From Synechococcales cyanobacterium PMM_0003 (GTDB lineage Bacteria; Cyanobacteriota; Cyanobacteriia; Pseudanabaenales; Pseudanabaenaceae), in contig CASBRC010000453.1 of assembly GCA_949128015.1 (NCBI GenBank), positions 1 through 18,486 on the forward strand: a DNA stretch of 18,486 nt, in the 5' to 3' direction. This document shows positions 1-5,835 of the stretch, piece by piece. The position numbers were made by a program, and so were the translations under genes. Below the pieces are notes generated by a model. It saw only the letters and a program-made list of their open reading frames with translations, had not been told where the DNA came from and searched no databases. Every line of letters starts with the position of its first letter. Position 1 is the stretch's first letter.

Positions 1-60
1 CAACGCAAAATTAGGCTTAAGCGACGCAACAAAAACAAACCAGGCAAGGGCAAGAAATAA
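1..60 (+). CDS. 3' end of an unidentified gene (partial)
   Basis: Frame 1 is open from the window edge to a TAA at 58-60. It gives a 19-residue, very basic tail (mostly Lys, Arg, Asn and Gly, ending GKGKK), and an intrinsic terminator follows within five bases. A Lys/Arg-rich C-terminal tail followed at once by a terminator fits the end of a real gene, probably one that binds nucleic acid, but too little is present to identify it. Confidence 0.5.
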   Translation, partial: QRKIRLKRRNKNKPGKGKK

Positions 61-63
61 TAT

Positions 64-101
64 AAACCCGGCAATTTTAGATAGTTGCCGGGTTTTATTT
101 T
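64..101 (+). terminator. Intrinsic terminator after the partial gene
   Basis: The arms are AAACCCGGCAA (64-74) and TTGCCGGGTTT (85-95), followed by a T-rich tract to 101. It closes the plus-strand gene ending at 60. Confidence 0.8.
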
Positions 102-132
102 GCGCGATCGCGCGATCGCAAAACCGATTAAA

Positions 133-201
133 ACACTCACAACCAAAGCGCCTACAAAACGGCTAGAACGCTTTGTAGGTAAGGCTTTGACACTCATAAC
201 T
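133..201 (+). repeat. Matched-arm 57-bp-period unit, copy 1 (stand-alone)
   Basis: A 45-bp core (145-189) lies between ACACTCACAACC (133-144) and ACACTCATAACT (190-201), 10 of 12 identical. The core translates as K-A-P-T-K-R-L-E-R-F-V-G-K-A-L, matching residues 54-68 of the HTH/P63C-like protein at 17546-18313. No HTH or P63C-like sequence flanks it, so it is an isolated unit or a small gene remnant. The core also folds: CCTACAAA pairs with TTTGTAGG. Confidence 0.7.
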
Positions 202-235
202 AATTACTCAGGCAGTGTCAAGCAACCTACTATTA

Positions 236-304
236 GACCTGACCGATGGCAAGGCTTCAAAACGGCTGGAACGCCTTCTAGGTAAGGCTTTGAACCTGAC
301 CGAC
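236..304 (+). repeat. Matched-arm 57-bp-period unit, copy 2 (stand-alone)
   Basis: The core at 248-292 is flanked by GACCTGACCGAT (236-247) and AACCTGACCGAC (293-304), 10 of 12 identical. The translation keeps the core pattern K-A-S-K-R-L-E-R-L-L-G-K-A-L, framed by L-T-D on both sides. It lies 34 bp after copy 1 and is not inside a recognisable gene. The rest of 102-333 holds only CGATCG-rich sequence. Confidence 0.7.
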
Positions 305-333
305 AAAACCGTAGGGCGATCGCCCGATCGCCC

Positions 334-370
334 AAAACAAAACCCGAATAAAATATCCGGGTTTTGTTTT
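334..370 (+). terminator. Terminator-like hairpin overlapping the next promoter
   Basis: The 13-bp perfect arms are 334-346 (AAAACAAAACCCG) and 358-370 (CGGGTTTTGTTTT), with an 11-nt loop and a T-rich tail. The descending arm supplies most of the CCGG that sits at -35 of the promoter for the gene at 416, so the hairpin and promoter are physically fused. Confidence 0.7.
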
Positions 371-386
371 ATTTTTATGTTATAAT
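357..386 (+). promoter_or_regulatory. CCGG-type promoter of the gene at 416
   Basis: CCGG at 357-360 is followed after 20 bases by a perfect TATAAT (381-386), 29 bases before the ATG. The spacing is one base longer than in most other copies of this promoter type. There is no TTGACA-like box and no clear Shine-Dalgarno sequence. Confidence 0.65.
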
Positions 387-415
387 GATAAGCAACCACA
401 CTCGCATTTAACACT

Positions 416-1201
416 ATGTCTAGTATACCAGAGTTTATCAGAACTGAGCAAAACGGGATCGAATATTTTACGATCGTCGCGACCGGGGAATGTGGCATGA
501 GCCAATCGGGTTTAGCGCGCGCTTGTGGAATCAGGCAACAATCCCTATTTGATTTAATAGAAAACCTAACAGGCAAAGCACCCTCAGAATGGCTGGAACC
601 TTTTGTAGGTAAGGATTTGAACCTAACAGGCGATTTTAGCAAAAAAGGTGGTGATGTTGTAGTCTATCAAGCCGATTTTTGCTCAGCAGTAATAGGGCAT
701 TACGCAAGTAAGGGACGCGCAAAAGCTTTAAAAGTTTTGATATCGACAAACCGGATCGGCTTAACTTCTTACATTCAAGGTGTGACTGGCTGGCTACCGA
801 TCGCGCTTCAATCAAGCCAAGAATCGCGGACAGAGCTCGATCGCATCTTAGACCGCCCGATCGCCTACAAAGTATTTTATGAGCCTCTGCTGTACCAAAA
901 AGCAGTAAAGATGATGGGCGTTGGTTTTTACTGGCACTACTGCTACGATTTTCTAACACTGGCAGAGCGCTGCAAGCTAAACCTGGTTAACCAGCCAACT
1001 CCCAACGGGCGGATTAATTACATTCATCAGCACATCAGTCCCGATACACTTCCCAAACTTGAAAAGTATTTGATCCAATTGGCTGTTGTAGTCAATCTGG
1101 CATCAGATCGTCAAGATTTTGATGCACTGTATCAATTAGAATTTTTCGGCAACAAACAGTTAAACATGAAGTTGCAGATTAATCCCAACACTGGGAAGTA
1201 A
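416..1201 (+). CDS. HTH DNA-binding protein with P63C-like C-terminal domain (paralogue 1)
   Basis: 261 aa. A short conserved leader (residues 1-27) precedes a helix-turn-helix-like segment (about 28-49, MSQSGLARACGIRQQ...). Next comes the matched-repeat block: NLTG at 50-53 recurs at 69-72 around a 15-residue core. A middle region carries the motif IGLTSYIQGVTGWLP (114-128). The C-terminal domain (about 150-240; aromatic FYEPLLY, FYWHYCYDFL, then IHQHISP) resembles the P63C domain of phage and plasmid regulators. That assignment is from pattern memory only. The first 79 coding bases are almost identical to the tandem paralogue at 1305, but the HTH region differs, so the pair looks mosaic. 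The start is supported by this shared 5' end and by the promoter. The last codons read through a TCCCA palindrome. It is probably a transcriptional regulator or antirepressor-like protein; the target is unknown. Confidence 0.8.
   Translation: MSSIPEFIRTEQNGIEYFTIVATGECGMSQSGLARACGIRQQSLFDLIENLTGKAPSEWLEPFVGKDLNLTGDFSKKGGDVVVYQADFCSAVIGHYASKGRAKALKVLISTNRIGLTSYIQGVTGWLPIALQSSQESRTELDRILDRPIAYKVFYEPLLYQKAVKMMGVGFYWHYCYDFLTLAERCKLNLVNQPTPNGRINYIHQHISPDTLPKLEKYLIQLAVVVNLASDRQDFDALYQLEFFGNKQLNMKLQINPNTGK
563..631 (+). repeat. Matched-arm 57-bp-period unit, copy 3 (in frame in a gene)
   Basis: AACCTAACAGGC at 563-574 recurs exactly (12 of 12) at 620-631 around a 45-bp core (575-619). It encodes NLTG, a core beginning KAPSEWLEPF, then NLTG, at residues 50-72 of the host protein. 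The third codon positions are also identical between the two arms. Confidence 0.85.
1183..1196. repeat. TCCCA-N4-TGGGA palindrome, copy 1
   Basis: The 5-bp arms surround ACAC. It lies inside the last codons of the gene at 416 and supplies its C-terminal residues and the sequence leading into the TAA. Confidence 0.85.
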
Positions 1202-1225
1202 ACACAACTCGATCGCCCGCAATAA

Positions 1226-1254
1226 AAAAACCCGGTAAAAGTTGCCGGGTTTTT
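1226..1254 (+). terminator. Terminator between the two paralogues
   Basis: The arms are AAAAACCCGGTAA (1226-1238) and TTGCCGGGTTTTT (1242-1254), with one G-T pair and a T tract. The CCGG of the next promoter (1245-1248) lies in the descending arm. Confidence 0.8.
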
Positions 1255-1273
1255 ACTGATGTTATGGTATAGT
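1245..1273 (+). promoter_or_regulatory. CCGG-type promoter of the gene at 1305
   Basis: CCGG (1245-1248), 19 bases, then TATAGT (1268-1273), with TATGG immediately upstream of the -10. The -10 ends 31 bases before the ATG. It matches the exact-spacing class seen at 2533, 5534, 7622, 16839 and 17332. Confidence 0.75.
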
Positions 1274-1304
1274 AGAAGTGTAACCATCTAAAGCCATAAA
1301 ACCT

Positions 1305-2078
1305 ATGTCTAGTATACCAGAGTTTATCAGAACTGAACAAAACGGGATCGAGTATTTTACGATCGTCGCGACCGGGGAATGTGCGGTATCAGAGCGTGGA
1401 TTAGCACTAATGTCTGGGGTAGATCGCCAAACAATGCGGCGATGGTTTTCCGACTTGGCTCATACTGGGGTTCCTAAATGGCTGGAACCTTTACGGACTA
1501 TGCCTTTGGACTTGGCTCACGAGATCCAAAAAAACGGGAAAGACATCAAGCCTATCCCAGCTAAAACGGCTTTTAAATTCGTTTTTTTGGTTGCTCAGAA
1601 CCTCAAGAAAATTCAAGCTTTCAATACGATCGAGTTAATTGGTGAAATAGGCTTAACTTCTTACATTCAAGGTGTTACTGGCTGGCTACCGATCGCCCTC
1701 CAATCCAGCCCAGAATCGCGTACAGCGCTCGATCGCATCTTAGATGATGCAAAGCCCTACAAAGTGTTTTTTGAGCCTCTGCTGTACGAAAAAGCGGTAA
1801 AGCTAATGGGGGTTAAATTCTATTGGCACTATTGTTACGATTTCTTAACAATGACAGAGCGCTGCAAGCTAAACCAAGTCAGGCAGAAAACCCCACAAGG
1901 GCGGATCGATTATATCCATCAGCACATCAGCCCCGCAACAATTCCCAAATTAGAACGCTACCTCGATCGCCTTGCAGTCTTGGTAAAACAGGCTAAGAAT
2001 GCCCAACACTTCCGAACAATGTATCAAAAACAATTTTACGATAATCAGCAGATGGAAATAGACTTTGATGCCGATTAA
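1305..2078 (+). CDS. HTH DNA-binding protein with P63C-like C-terminal domain (paralogue 2)
   Basis: 257 aa and a tandem paralogue of the preceding gene. The N-terminal leader is identical in protein for about 26 residues. The HTH segment then changes completely (VSERGLALMSGVDRQ..., about 28-49), and the C-terminal half from IGLTSYIQGVTGWLP onward becomes similar again. The matched-repeat block is DLAH at 50-53 and 69-72. This is the same position as in paralogue 1 but a different peptide, and the core is the most diverged of the set. The P63C-like region (about 150-240) keeps the FYWHYCYDFL and IHQHISP patterns. The pattern suggests recombination that swaps the recognition part while keeping the effector part. 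The TAA at 2076-2078 directly abuts a TCCCA palindrome. The start is fixed by the shared 5' end and the promoter; no clear Shine-Dalgarno is seen. It is probably a regulator with a DNA target different from paralogue 1 (inference). Confidence 0.8.
   Translation: MSSIPEFIRTEQNGIEYFTIVATGECAVSERGLALMSGVDRQTMRRWFSDLAHTGVPKWLEPLRTMPLDLAHEIQKNGKDIKPIPAKTAFKFVFLVAQNLKKIQAFNTIELIGEIGLTSYIQGVTGWLPIALQSSPESRTALDRILDDAKPYKVFFEPLLYEKAVKLMGVKFYWHYCYDFLTMTERCKLNQVRQKTPQGRIDYIHQHISPATIPKLERYLDRLAVLVKQAKNAQHFRTMYQKQFYDNQQMEIDFDAD
1452..1520 (+). repeat. Matched-arm 57-bp-period unit, copy 4 (in frame in a gene)
   Basis: GACTTGGCTCAT (1452-1463) matches GACTTGGCTCAC (1509-1520), 11 of 12, around a 45-bp core (1464-1508). 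It encodes DLAH on both sides. The core keeps the central W-L-E-P but has otherwise diverged. Confidence 0.8.
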
Positions 2079-2092
2079 TCCCAACACTGGGA
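2079..2092. repeat. TCCCA-N4-TGGGA palindrome, copy 2
   Basis: It begins on the base after the stop codon of the gene at 1305; the loop is ACAC. The surrounding sequence, from ATTAATCCC to GGGAAGTAA, matches copy 1, where it is read in another frame. Confidence 0.85.
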
Positions 2093-2120
2093 AGTAAACA
2101 CAACCCGATCGCCCGCTATA

Positions 2121-2148
2121 AAAAACCCGGTAATATTGCCGGGTTTTT
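2121..2148 (+). terminator. Terminator after the second paralogue
   Basis: The arms AAAAACCCGGTAA (2121-2133) and TTGCCGGGTTTTT (2136-2148) are the same as in the terminator at 1226, apart from the loop, which here is 2 nt. The whole 3' module (palindrome plus terminator) is duplicated with the genes. Confidence 0.8.
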
Positions 2149-2171
2149 GCTTGACCCGTGAAAGTAATCTG

Positions 2172-2240
2172 TCACCTGTAACCAAAGCGCCGTTAGAACG
2201 CCTAGAACCCTGTGCTGATAACGGTTTGTCACCTGTAACC
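2172..2240 (+). repeat. Matched-arm 57-bp-period unit, copy 5 (stand-alone)
   Basis: TCACCTGTAACC is present exactly at 2172-2183 and 2229-2240 around a 45-bp core (2184-2228). The identity extends to 19 bases in all because TG precedes and AAAGC follows both arms. The core retains A-P-x-x-R-L-E-P. No HTH or P63C-like coding sequence flanks it. Confidence 0.75.
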
Positions 2241-2298
2241 AAAGCAGCGATCGCCTCAGTCCGATCGCCCCGATTACATAAGCACCATATAAGCCGGG

Positions 2299-2438
2299 CG
2301 ATCGCCCCGACCTGTTTTGATATTGGGGTAAAACGGTTACAGCGTATAGGTTTGAGTCTGTCACAGAACGCTATATATTATAAAATACAGAGAATGTCCT
2401 ATGACTTTTATCCCCATTGTGTGACAGCGGGCGATCGG
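2299..2438. repeat. ~137-bp structured repeat, copy A
   Basis: This is nearly identical to 5665-5801 and 6324-6461. It holds nested inverted repeats: TTGGGGTAAAA against TTTTATCCCCA, GTATAGG against CCTATGAC, and CTGTCACA against TGTGACAG. A TATATATTATA tract lies in the centre. It is bounded by CGATCG sites. Conservation with nested pairing suggests a structured RNA or a small mobile element. One frame is open through all three copies but lacks a convincing start. Confidence 0.75.
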
Positions 2439-2474
2439 GTAATTAAATCGAAGCAAACGGGAATTTTCGATAGT

Positions 2475-2508
2475 CCGGGTTTGCGCTGCAACTATGATAT
2501 ACTATAAT
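2475..2508 (+). promoter_or_regulatory. CCGG-type promoter of the gene at 2533
   Basis: CCGG (2475-2478), 19 bases, then TATACT (2498-2503) preceded by TATGA. An overlapping TATAAT at 2503-2508 is an alternative -10. Confidence 0.75.
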
Positions 2509-2532
2509 AGCGAAACAAAATAGGAGTTCAAA

Positions 2533-2979
2533 ATGTTTAATCTGTCAGCCAAGGAATACATCGAAAAAGGTAACGGTGTTATTACTTTATGCGGTTCTAC
2601 CCGGTTCCGAGATGAAGCGCATCAAGCCATGTTACTTTTGACGCTTGAGAATTGGGGAGTGCATTTATGCGGCTTGTGGCTTAATTCTGTACACAAAGAC
2701 CTGATGTTGACGACCAAGCAAATTGCAAAAGTAAAAGATTTGCACTTTCAAAAAATCCTAGACAGTGACGCGATTATACTAATCGCGCCCGGTGGATATA
2801 TTGGGGAGTCAACCAAAGAAGAAGAACAATTCGCAAAATTCCGAGGCAAACCAGTTTATTATTTTGATGGCAAAACTTTTGGCGGGTGCAATTTAGTAAG
2901 GTCATTGCCCAACCGATTTGATGATTATTCTCTCATCACTCCGTGGCGTGACCGTTACGAACAAATTGGCAAACCTTAA
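2533..2979 (+). CDS. Nucleoside 2-deoxyribosyltransferase-like protein
   Basis: 148 aa, a single Rossmann-like domain. The N-terminal motif ITLCGSTRF (residues 17-25) and the C-terminal motif GGYIGEST (87-94) followed by acidic residues are typical of the nucleoside 2-deoxyribosyltransferase-like proteins common in phages and plasmids. A histidine and lysine in a helix (LHFQKI, 70-75) fit the family pattern lHk.KI. Known members cleave or exchange the base of (deoxy)nucleosides; many phage versions are not characterised biochemically. A role in nucleotide salvage or base modification is therefore inference. The start is well supported: TAGGAG at 2521-2526, six bases before the ATG, and a CCGG-type promoter upstream. 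It stands alone, with repeat copy A upstream and an inverted repeat downstream. Confidence 0.75.
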   Translation: MFNLSAKEYIEKGNGVITLCGSTRFRDEAHQAMLLLTLENWGVHLCGLWLNSVHKDLMLTTKQIAKVKDLHFQKILDSDAIILIAPGGYIGESTKEEEQFAKFRGKPVYYFDGKTFGGCNLVRSLPNRFDDYSLITPWRDRYEQIGKP

Positions 2980-3054
2980 TTTAATACTTGCAACAAAAAA
3001 GAGCGATCGCCACTTGCCGATCGCCCGCTAACTATTTACCCGTACCAATGTAAA

Positions 3055-3089
3055 TTAATCTTAGCATCTTTAAAAAATGCTAAGATTAA
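3055..3089. repeat. Perfect 13-bp inverted repeat, weakly extended outward
   Basis: TTAATCTTAGCAT (3055-3067) pairs with ATGCTAAGATTAA (3077-3089) across a 9-nt loop. Outside it, ACTATTTA near 3032 and TAAATAGT near 3095 form a further imperfect pair. It lacks a T tract and so is not a simple terminator. The inner TTAATCTT/AAGATTAA is also the operator-like palindrome at 16101-16121. Confidence 0.7.
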
Positions 3090-3135
3090 CATGGCTAAAT
3101 AGTCAACACTCCCATAGACTCACCAAAGTTTAGAT

Positions 3136-3158
3136 ACCGCGAGAAATCGCGGTTTTTT
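3136..3158 (+). terminator. Terminator or attenuator directly upstream of the gene at 3165
   Basis: ACCGCG (3136-3141) pairs with CGCGGT (3148-3153), running into six Ts (3153-3158). The T tract ends six bases before the ATG at 3165, leaving no room for a normal ribosome binding site. It terminates upstream transcription or acts as an attenuator for the gene at 3165. Confidence 0.65.
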
Positions 3159-3164
3159 ATTACC

Positions 3165-4151
3165 ATGTACTCATCAGGAAATCCAAACCGTAACGCGATC
3201 GTCCCGGCTATTACGAATGCCTCAGCTAATAGCGCGGCAAACCTTAACGCGCAAGTGCAGGCGATCGTAGATAGGCTGCAATATAATTACAATCTGAGCC
3301 TGCAAATTGCCGGACAGCAAAGCTTACTAATTCAGCAATACCAGGCTACAGGTGCAAGCACGATCGCGCCGCTACTAATACAAATACAGGCAGAGATTGA
3401 CGGGTTAACCGCCCAAAATACAGCACTAAATTCTAGGCTTAGCACGATCGTGCCTAATCTTAACTCAGCAGCGAATTCTGTTAACACTTTAACTACTAAT
3501 GCAAACACGATTGAAGGTAAAGGCAATGTTAGAAGAATTGATATAGACTACCAGAGGAACGACCCGGATTTGGCTGCTATTGCCGCTTTAAGCCCTACTG
3601 CCAACCAAGTGTTACAAACTAACGCTTCTAACGTCTTAGGGCTTGTTACGCCACCAAATTTTGGCGCTCTTCCTCCTTCTATTTATCAAAGTAGTTGGAC
3701 TGTCGCATCCGGTGCTAACTCAGGCTTCACGGCTGGACAGGCGGGGAACTGGATAGCTCTACCTATGTCTTTAATCTATGCAGGTTCTGGTTATTCTCAT
3801 AGCGGTTCACGGGCGATCGTTACAGCAGGTATTTATGATGTTTTTGCTCAGGTTTCCGGTGTTGGTTGTGTCGAGTTTGTTTGTCGTTTAGTACGATTTG
3901 TGGGAGAGGTTGCAACACTAATAGGCAATGGCAATACAGCGCATACCGTACTGTCGGGCGGTTCCCTTGGCTCATCAGTTACCATAAAAAGCTATCTTAA
4001 AAATACTTACGATCTACCCGCTTGCGAGATCGAACTGCAATACAAATTTAAAACGCCACATAGTACCGCAGCGCTAAGCGGCGGTATGCCTGTTAACACT
4101 CCCACGATGCCAGAAGATTTTGCAAAATTACGATTTATTCGTTTAGGTTAA
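3165..4151 (+). CDS. Coiled-coil protein with fibre-like C-terminal domain
   Basis: 328 aa. The N-terminal third (about 20-115) is rich in Asn, Ala, Gln and Ser with long helical heptads (NLNAQVQAIVDRLQ, LQIAGQQSLLIQQYQ, LTAQNTALNSRLSTI), suggesting a coiled-coil stalk. The C-terminal half (about 175-328) is Gly-rich and beta-rich, with the pattern G-x-Y-x-V-x-A, VEFVCRLV, then a closing DFAKLRFIRLG. This resembles C1q/TNF-like or tail-fibre tip domains in phage structural proteins. A role in adhesion or host recognition is inference from architecture only; no specific family is recognised. No signal peptide is seen. The GC-rich hairpin and T tract just before the ATG leave no Shine-Dalgarno and suggest attenuation or leader-independent translation. 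The gene converges on the acidic-protein gene at 4231. Confidence 0.7.
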   Translation: MYSSGNPNRNAIVPAITNASANSAANLNAQVQAIVDRLQYNYNLSLQIAGQQSLLIQQYQATGASTIAPLLIQIQAEIDGLTAQNTALNSRLSTIVPNLNSAANSVNTLTTNANTIEGKGNVRRIDIDYQRNDPDLAAIAALSPTANQVLQTNASNVLGLVTPPNFGALPPSIYQSSWTVASGANSGFTAGQAGNWIALPMSLIYAGSGYSHSGSRAIVTAGIYDVFAQVSGVGCVEFVCRLVRFVGEVATLIGNGNTAHTVLSGGSLGSSVTIKSYLKNTYDLPACEIELQYKFKTPHSTAALSGGMPVNTPTMPEDFAKLRFIRLG

Positions 4152-4160
4152 ACTAATTAA

Positions 4161-4174
4161 TCCCACTGTTGGGA
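4161..4174. repeat. TCCCA-N4-TGGGA palindrome, copy 3
   Basis: The loop is CTGT (ACAG on the other strand). It starts nine bases after the stop of the gene at 3165. Confidence 0.85.
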
Positions 4175-4182
4175 ATTGCCAC

Positions 4183-4213
4183 AAAAAAGCCGATCGCGCG
4201 GGCGATCGGTTTA
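4183..4213 (+). terminator. Hairpin between convergent genes
   Basis: CCGATCGC (4190-4197) pairs with GCGATCGG (4202-4209). There is an A tract on the left and a short T run on the right, so it could work in both directions for the genes ending at 4151 and 4231. Confidence 0.55.
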
Positions 4214-4230
4214 AGTGTTACAAAGATAGA

Positions 4231-4707
4231 TTAAAACACGCCGTTATCCTCATCGTCATCATCATCATCATCGCCTTCCTCATCTTCCTCAGTCTCAGTC
4301 TCGATCGCATCTTCCTCAGTCTCGGTCTCACTCTCAGTCTCAGTCTCAGTCTCGATCGTATCTTCCTCAGTCTCAGTCTTGATCGCATCTTCCTCAGCAT
4401 CTTCCTCAGCATCTTCCTCAGCATCTTCCTCAGTCTCAGTCTCGATCGCCTCACTAGCAGGATTGACATCTAAGGGTAGGTCGCTAGTTTCCCCTGGTAT
4501 CGGGTTAAAAGCAGTGTAGCCGTCCGCCTTCTTTAAAAAAGCTTGACCTTGTATGGCGGCAGACCGTAATATCTCAGCTTCATTTTCCCCGCCGTATAGG
4601 GTGGCTAATGCTTCTAAGGTATAAGTGCCAGACATTACGGGATTATCGGATTGCCGGGTTAAGCGTGTTGGATGATATTGAGCGTAGTCTTTAAGTTCGA
4701 CTGGCAT
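4231..4707 (-). CDS. Small protein with extreme Glu/Asp C-terminal tail
   Basis: 158 aa. Residues 1-85 form an ordinary-looking domain (ELKDYAQYHPTRLTRQ..., YTLEALATLYGGENEAEIL) of no family I recognise. Residues about 87-155 are almost wholly Glu, Asp and Thr (ETETEED and AEEDAEED repeats, then a run of eight Asp), encoded by tandem hexa- to dodecamer repeats. Very acidic tails occur in DNA mimics, histone-chaperone-like proteins and some phage proteins, so a role in binding basic proteins or mimicking DNA is speculation. The start has AGAGG eight bases upstream. A promoter lies at 4738-4776 (TTGACA-16-TATGAT plus an upstream CCGG). The repeat tract is likely to change length by slippage. 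Confidence 0.75.
   Translation of the reverse strand: MPVELKDYAQYHPTRLTRQSDNPVMSGTYTLEALATLYGGENEAEILRSAAIQGQAFLKKADGYTAFNPIPGETSDLPLDVNPASEAIETETEEDAEEDAEEDAEEDAIKTETEEDTIETETETESETETEEDAIETETEEDEEGDDDDDDDEDNGVF
4249..4446 (-). repeat. Low-complexity coding repeat (CTCAGT, CATCTTCCT and GATCGC units)
   Basis: Tandem CTCAGT, ATCTTCCTC and CATCATC units lie inside the acidic-protein gene. Four successive units of the CATCTTCCTCAG type are near-exact. Related TCTCAGTCTCA runs also occur in the ATPase gene (about 11770-11890). Confidence 0.8.
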
Positions 4708-4737
4708 AATTGAGTCCTCTGTTGTTTGGTTTGTTCT

Positions 4738-4776
4738 ATCATATCATAGCATACTGGATTGTCAAGCCCTAACCGG
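4738..4776 (-). promoter_or_regulatory. Promoter of the acidic-protein gene
   Basis: On the minus strand TTGACA (complement of 4760-4765) is followed after 16 bases by TATGAT (complement of 4738-4743), a normal sigma-70 layout. A CCGG (4773-4776) also stands 19 bases before TATGCT (4748-4753), so both promoter types may overlap. Confidence 0.6.
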
Positions 4777-4823
4777 ACAATTCAGAAAAGTATTTTTTAG
4801 CGGGCGATCGGCGATCGCCCCGC

Positions 4824-4837
4824 TCCCATTACTGGGA
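4824..4837. repeat. TCCCA-N4-TGGGA palindrome, copy 4
   Basis: The loop is TTAC. It ends one base before the stop codon of the minus gene at 4839-5534. Confidence 0.8.
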
Positions 4838-4838
4838 A

Positions 4839-5534
4839 TTACTTATCAAATCCGGGTATCCGTTTTTGGTCGTTACCTCCAAACTTGTCCGCATAGCCTA
4901 GCCGGAAGTCCTCACGGCATCGCGCGCCGTACACCATGCCAACTAGCACCCCAATATAGGGAGTTAAGCGCGTTTTTGCTTCCGGTGTTAGGTATTGGTG
5001 GATTCGCTGGGTTCTTACACCCGCAACTGGCGGATTAAGCCGATTGACCTTAGCAGCCTCTTCTGGCGTTAATGCCTTGTACACGAATTGCCAATAAAAC
5101 TGTGCCCCGTACCAGCCAAATACCCGATCGCAAAAATCCTTGTCAAAAAACGCTACCCACGGATTAGCACAATCTTCAATCCAACATGGGCAATCGGGCG
5201 GCGCGATCGAGACAGTCCCGGTCGTCATCAGGGCTTTAATTTGCTGCGATACCCAAACTCGGAATTTGACATTGCACCACGCCGCAAAGTCGATCGCCAC
5301 TTCCTCAATTGCCCACGTCCCCGTAGTTTCTACCGCCCCGCCCACATTAGATACCATTACGGGGATTCCCGTAATGCTCTTAAACTCTGCTAAAAACTCA
5401 ACAGTAGCAACGAGTCTGGTATAGTCATTAACTTTTTTGCCAGTCGCCGCCGCCATATCAGAAAGCGAAACCCAAACCCGATCGCCCCGCTTCTCAAACC
5501 GGATCTTCTTACCACCAAAATCTAAATCTGTCAT
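4839..5534 (-). CDS. KilA-N domain protein with P63C-like C-terminal domain
   Basis: 231 aa. Residues about 8-105 match the KilA-N DNA-binding pattern: VWVSLSDMAAATGKKVNDY, then GTWAIEEVAIDFAAWCNVKF and a hydrophobic helix ending WVSQQIK. Residues about 124-215 (FFDKDFCDRVFGWYGAQFYW, LTPEEAAKVN, LNPPVAGVRTQRIHQYLTPEAKTRLTPYI) are closely similar to the C-terminal half of the HTH protein at 17546-18313. The same effector half is thus joined to two unrelated DNA-binding domains. KilA-N proteins are usually phage or plasmid regulators and antirepressors; the function here is inferred. Residues 53-60 (SITGIPVM) are encoded by a perfect hairpin belonging to the variable-arm hairpin family. The CCGG-type promoter is 26 bases upstream of the ATG. 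No strong Shine-Dalgarno is seen. Confidence 0.8.
   Translation of the reverse strand: MTDLDFGGKKIRFEKRGDRVWVSLSDMAAATGKKVNDYTRLVATVEFLAEFKSITGIPVMVSNVGGAVETTGTWAIEEVAIDFAAWCNVKFRVWVSQQIKALMTTGTVSIAPPDCPCWIEDCANPWVAFFDKDFCDRVFGWYGAQFYWQFVYKALTPEEAAKVNRLNPPVAGVRTQRIHQYLTPEAKTRLTPYIGVLVGMVYGARCREDFRLGYADKFGGNDQKRIPGFDK
5355..5376. repeat. Variable-arm hairpin 7, inside the KilA-N gene
   Basis: The arms are CATTACGG (5355-5362) and CCGTAATG (5369-5376) around the 6-nt loop GGATTC. This is the same design as the six hairpins at 5901-6322, but it lies in frame and encodes SITGIPVM. Confidence 0.75.
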
Positions 5535-5560
5535 GATGTCACTTGCTAAGCTGTCTCTAT

Positions 5561-5589
5561 ATTATACCATAACACATCAACAAAACCGG
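5561..5589 (-). promoter_or_regulatory. CCGG-type promoter of the KilA-N gene
   Basis: On the minus strand CCGG (5586-5589), 19 bases, then TATAAT (complement of 5561-5566), with TATGG immediately upstream of the -10. Confidence 0.75.
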
Positions 5590-5664
5590 ACGGTTTAAAA
5601 GAATCTTTAAGCGCGATCGCCCGCGTTGACCTGGTACAAGAAAACTTGTATCAGCTTTAAATCC

Positions 5665-5801
5665 CGATCGCCCCGACCTGTTTTGATATTGGGGTAAAAC
5701 CGTTACAGTGTATAGGCTTGAGTCTGTCACAGAACGCTATATATTATAAAATACAGAGAATGTCCTATGACTTTTATCCCCATTGTGTGACGGGCGATCG
5801 G
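5665..5801. repeat. ~137-bp structured repeat, copy B
   Basis: This is nearly identical to copies A and C, and its conserved core lies exactly 660 bp before that of copy C. It is preceded by an ACAAGAAAACTTG motif (about 5636-5648) that recurs after copy C. Confidence 0.75.
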
Positions 5802-5835
5802 CGGGTGACGGCGGGCGATCGCGCGCAGCACCTTC

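Noticed and set aside
85..285. 66-aa plus-strand frame containing the matched-arm core
   Set aside because: The frame begins without a good start or ribosome binding site and contains only the repeat unit, with no HTH or P63C-like sequence. It is annotated as a repeat rather than a gene.
2136..2507. 123-aa plus-strand frame across unit 5 and the ~137-bp repeat
   Set aside because: It consists of two repeats and CGATCG-rich filler, starts inside a terminator stem, and overlaps the promoter of the gene at 2533.
4218..4469. Arg-rich 83-aa minus-strand frame
   Set aside because: It is the out-of-frame reading of the low-complexity tract of the acidic-protein gene. The Leu/Arg repetition is an artefact of the DNA repeat.
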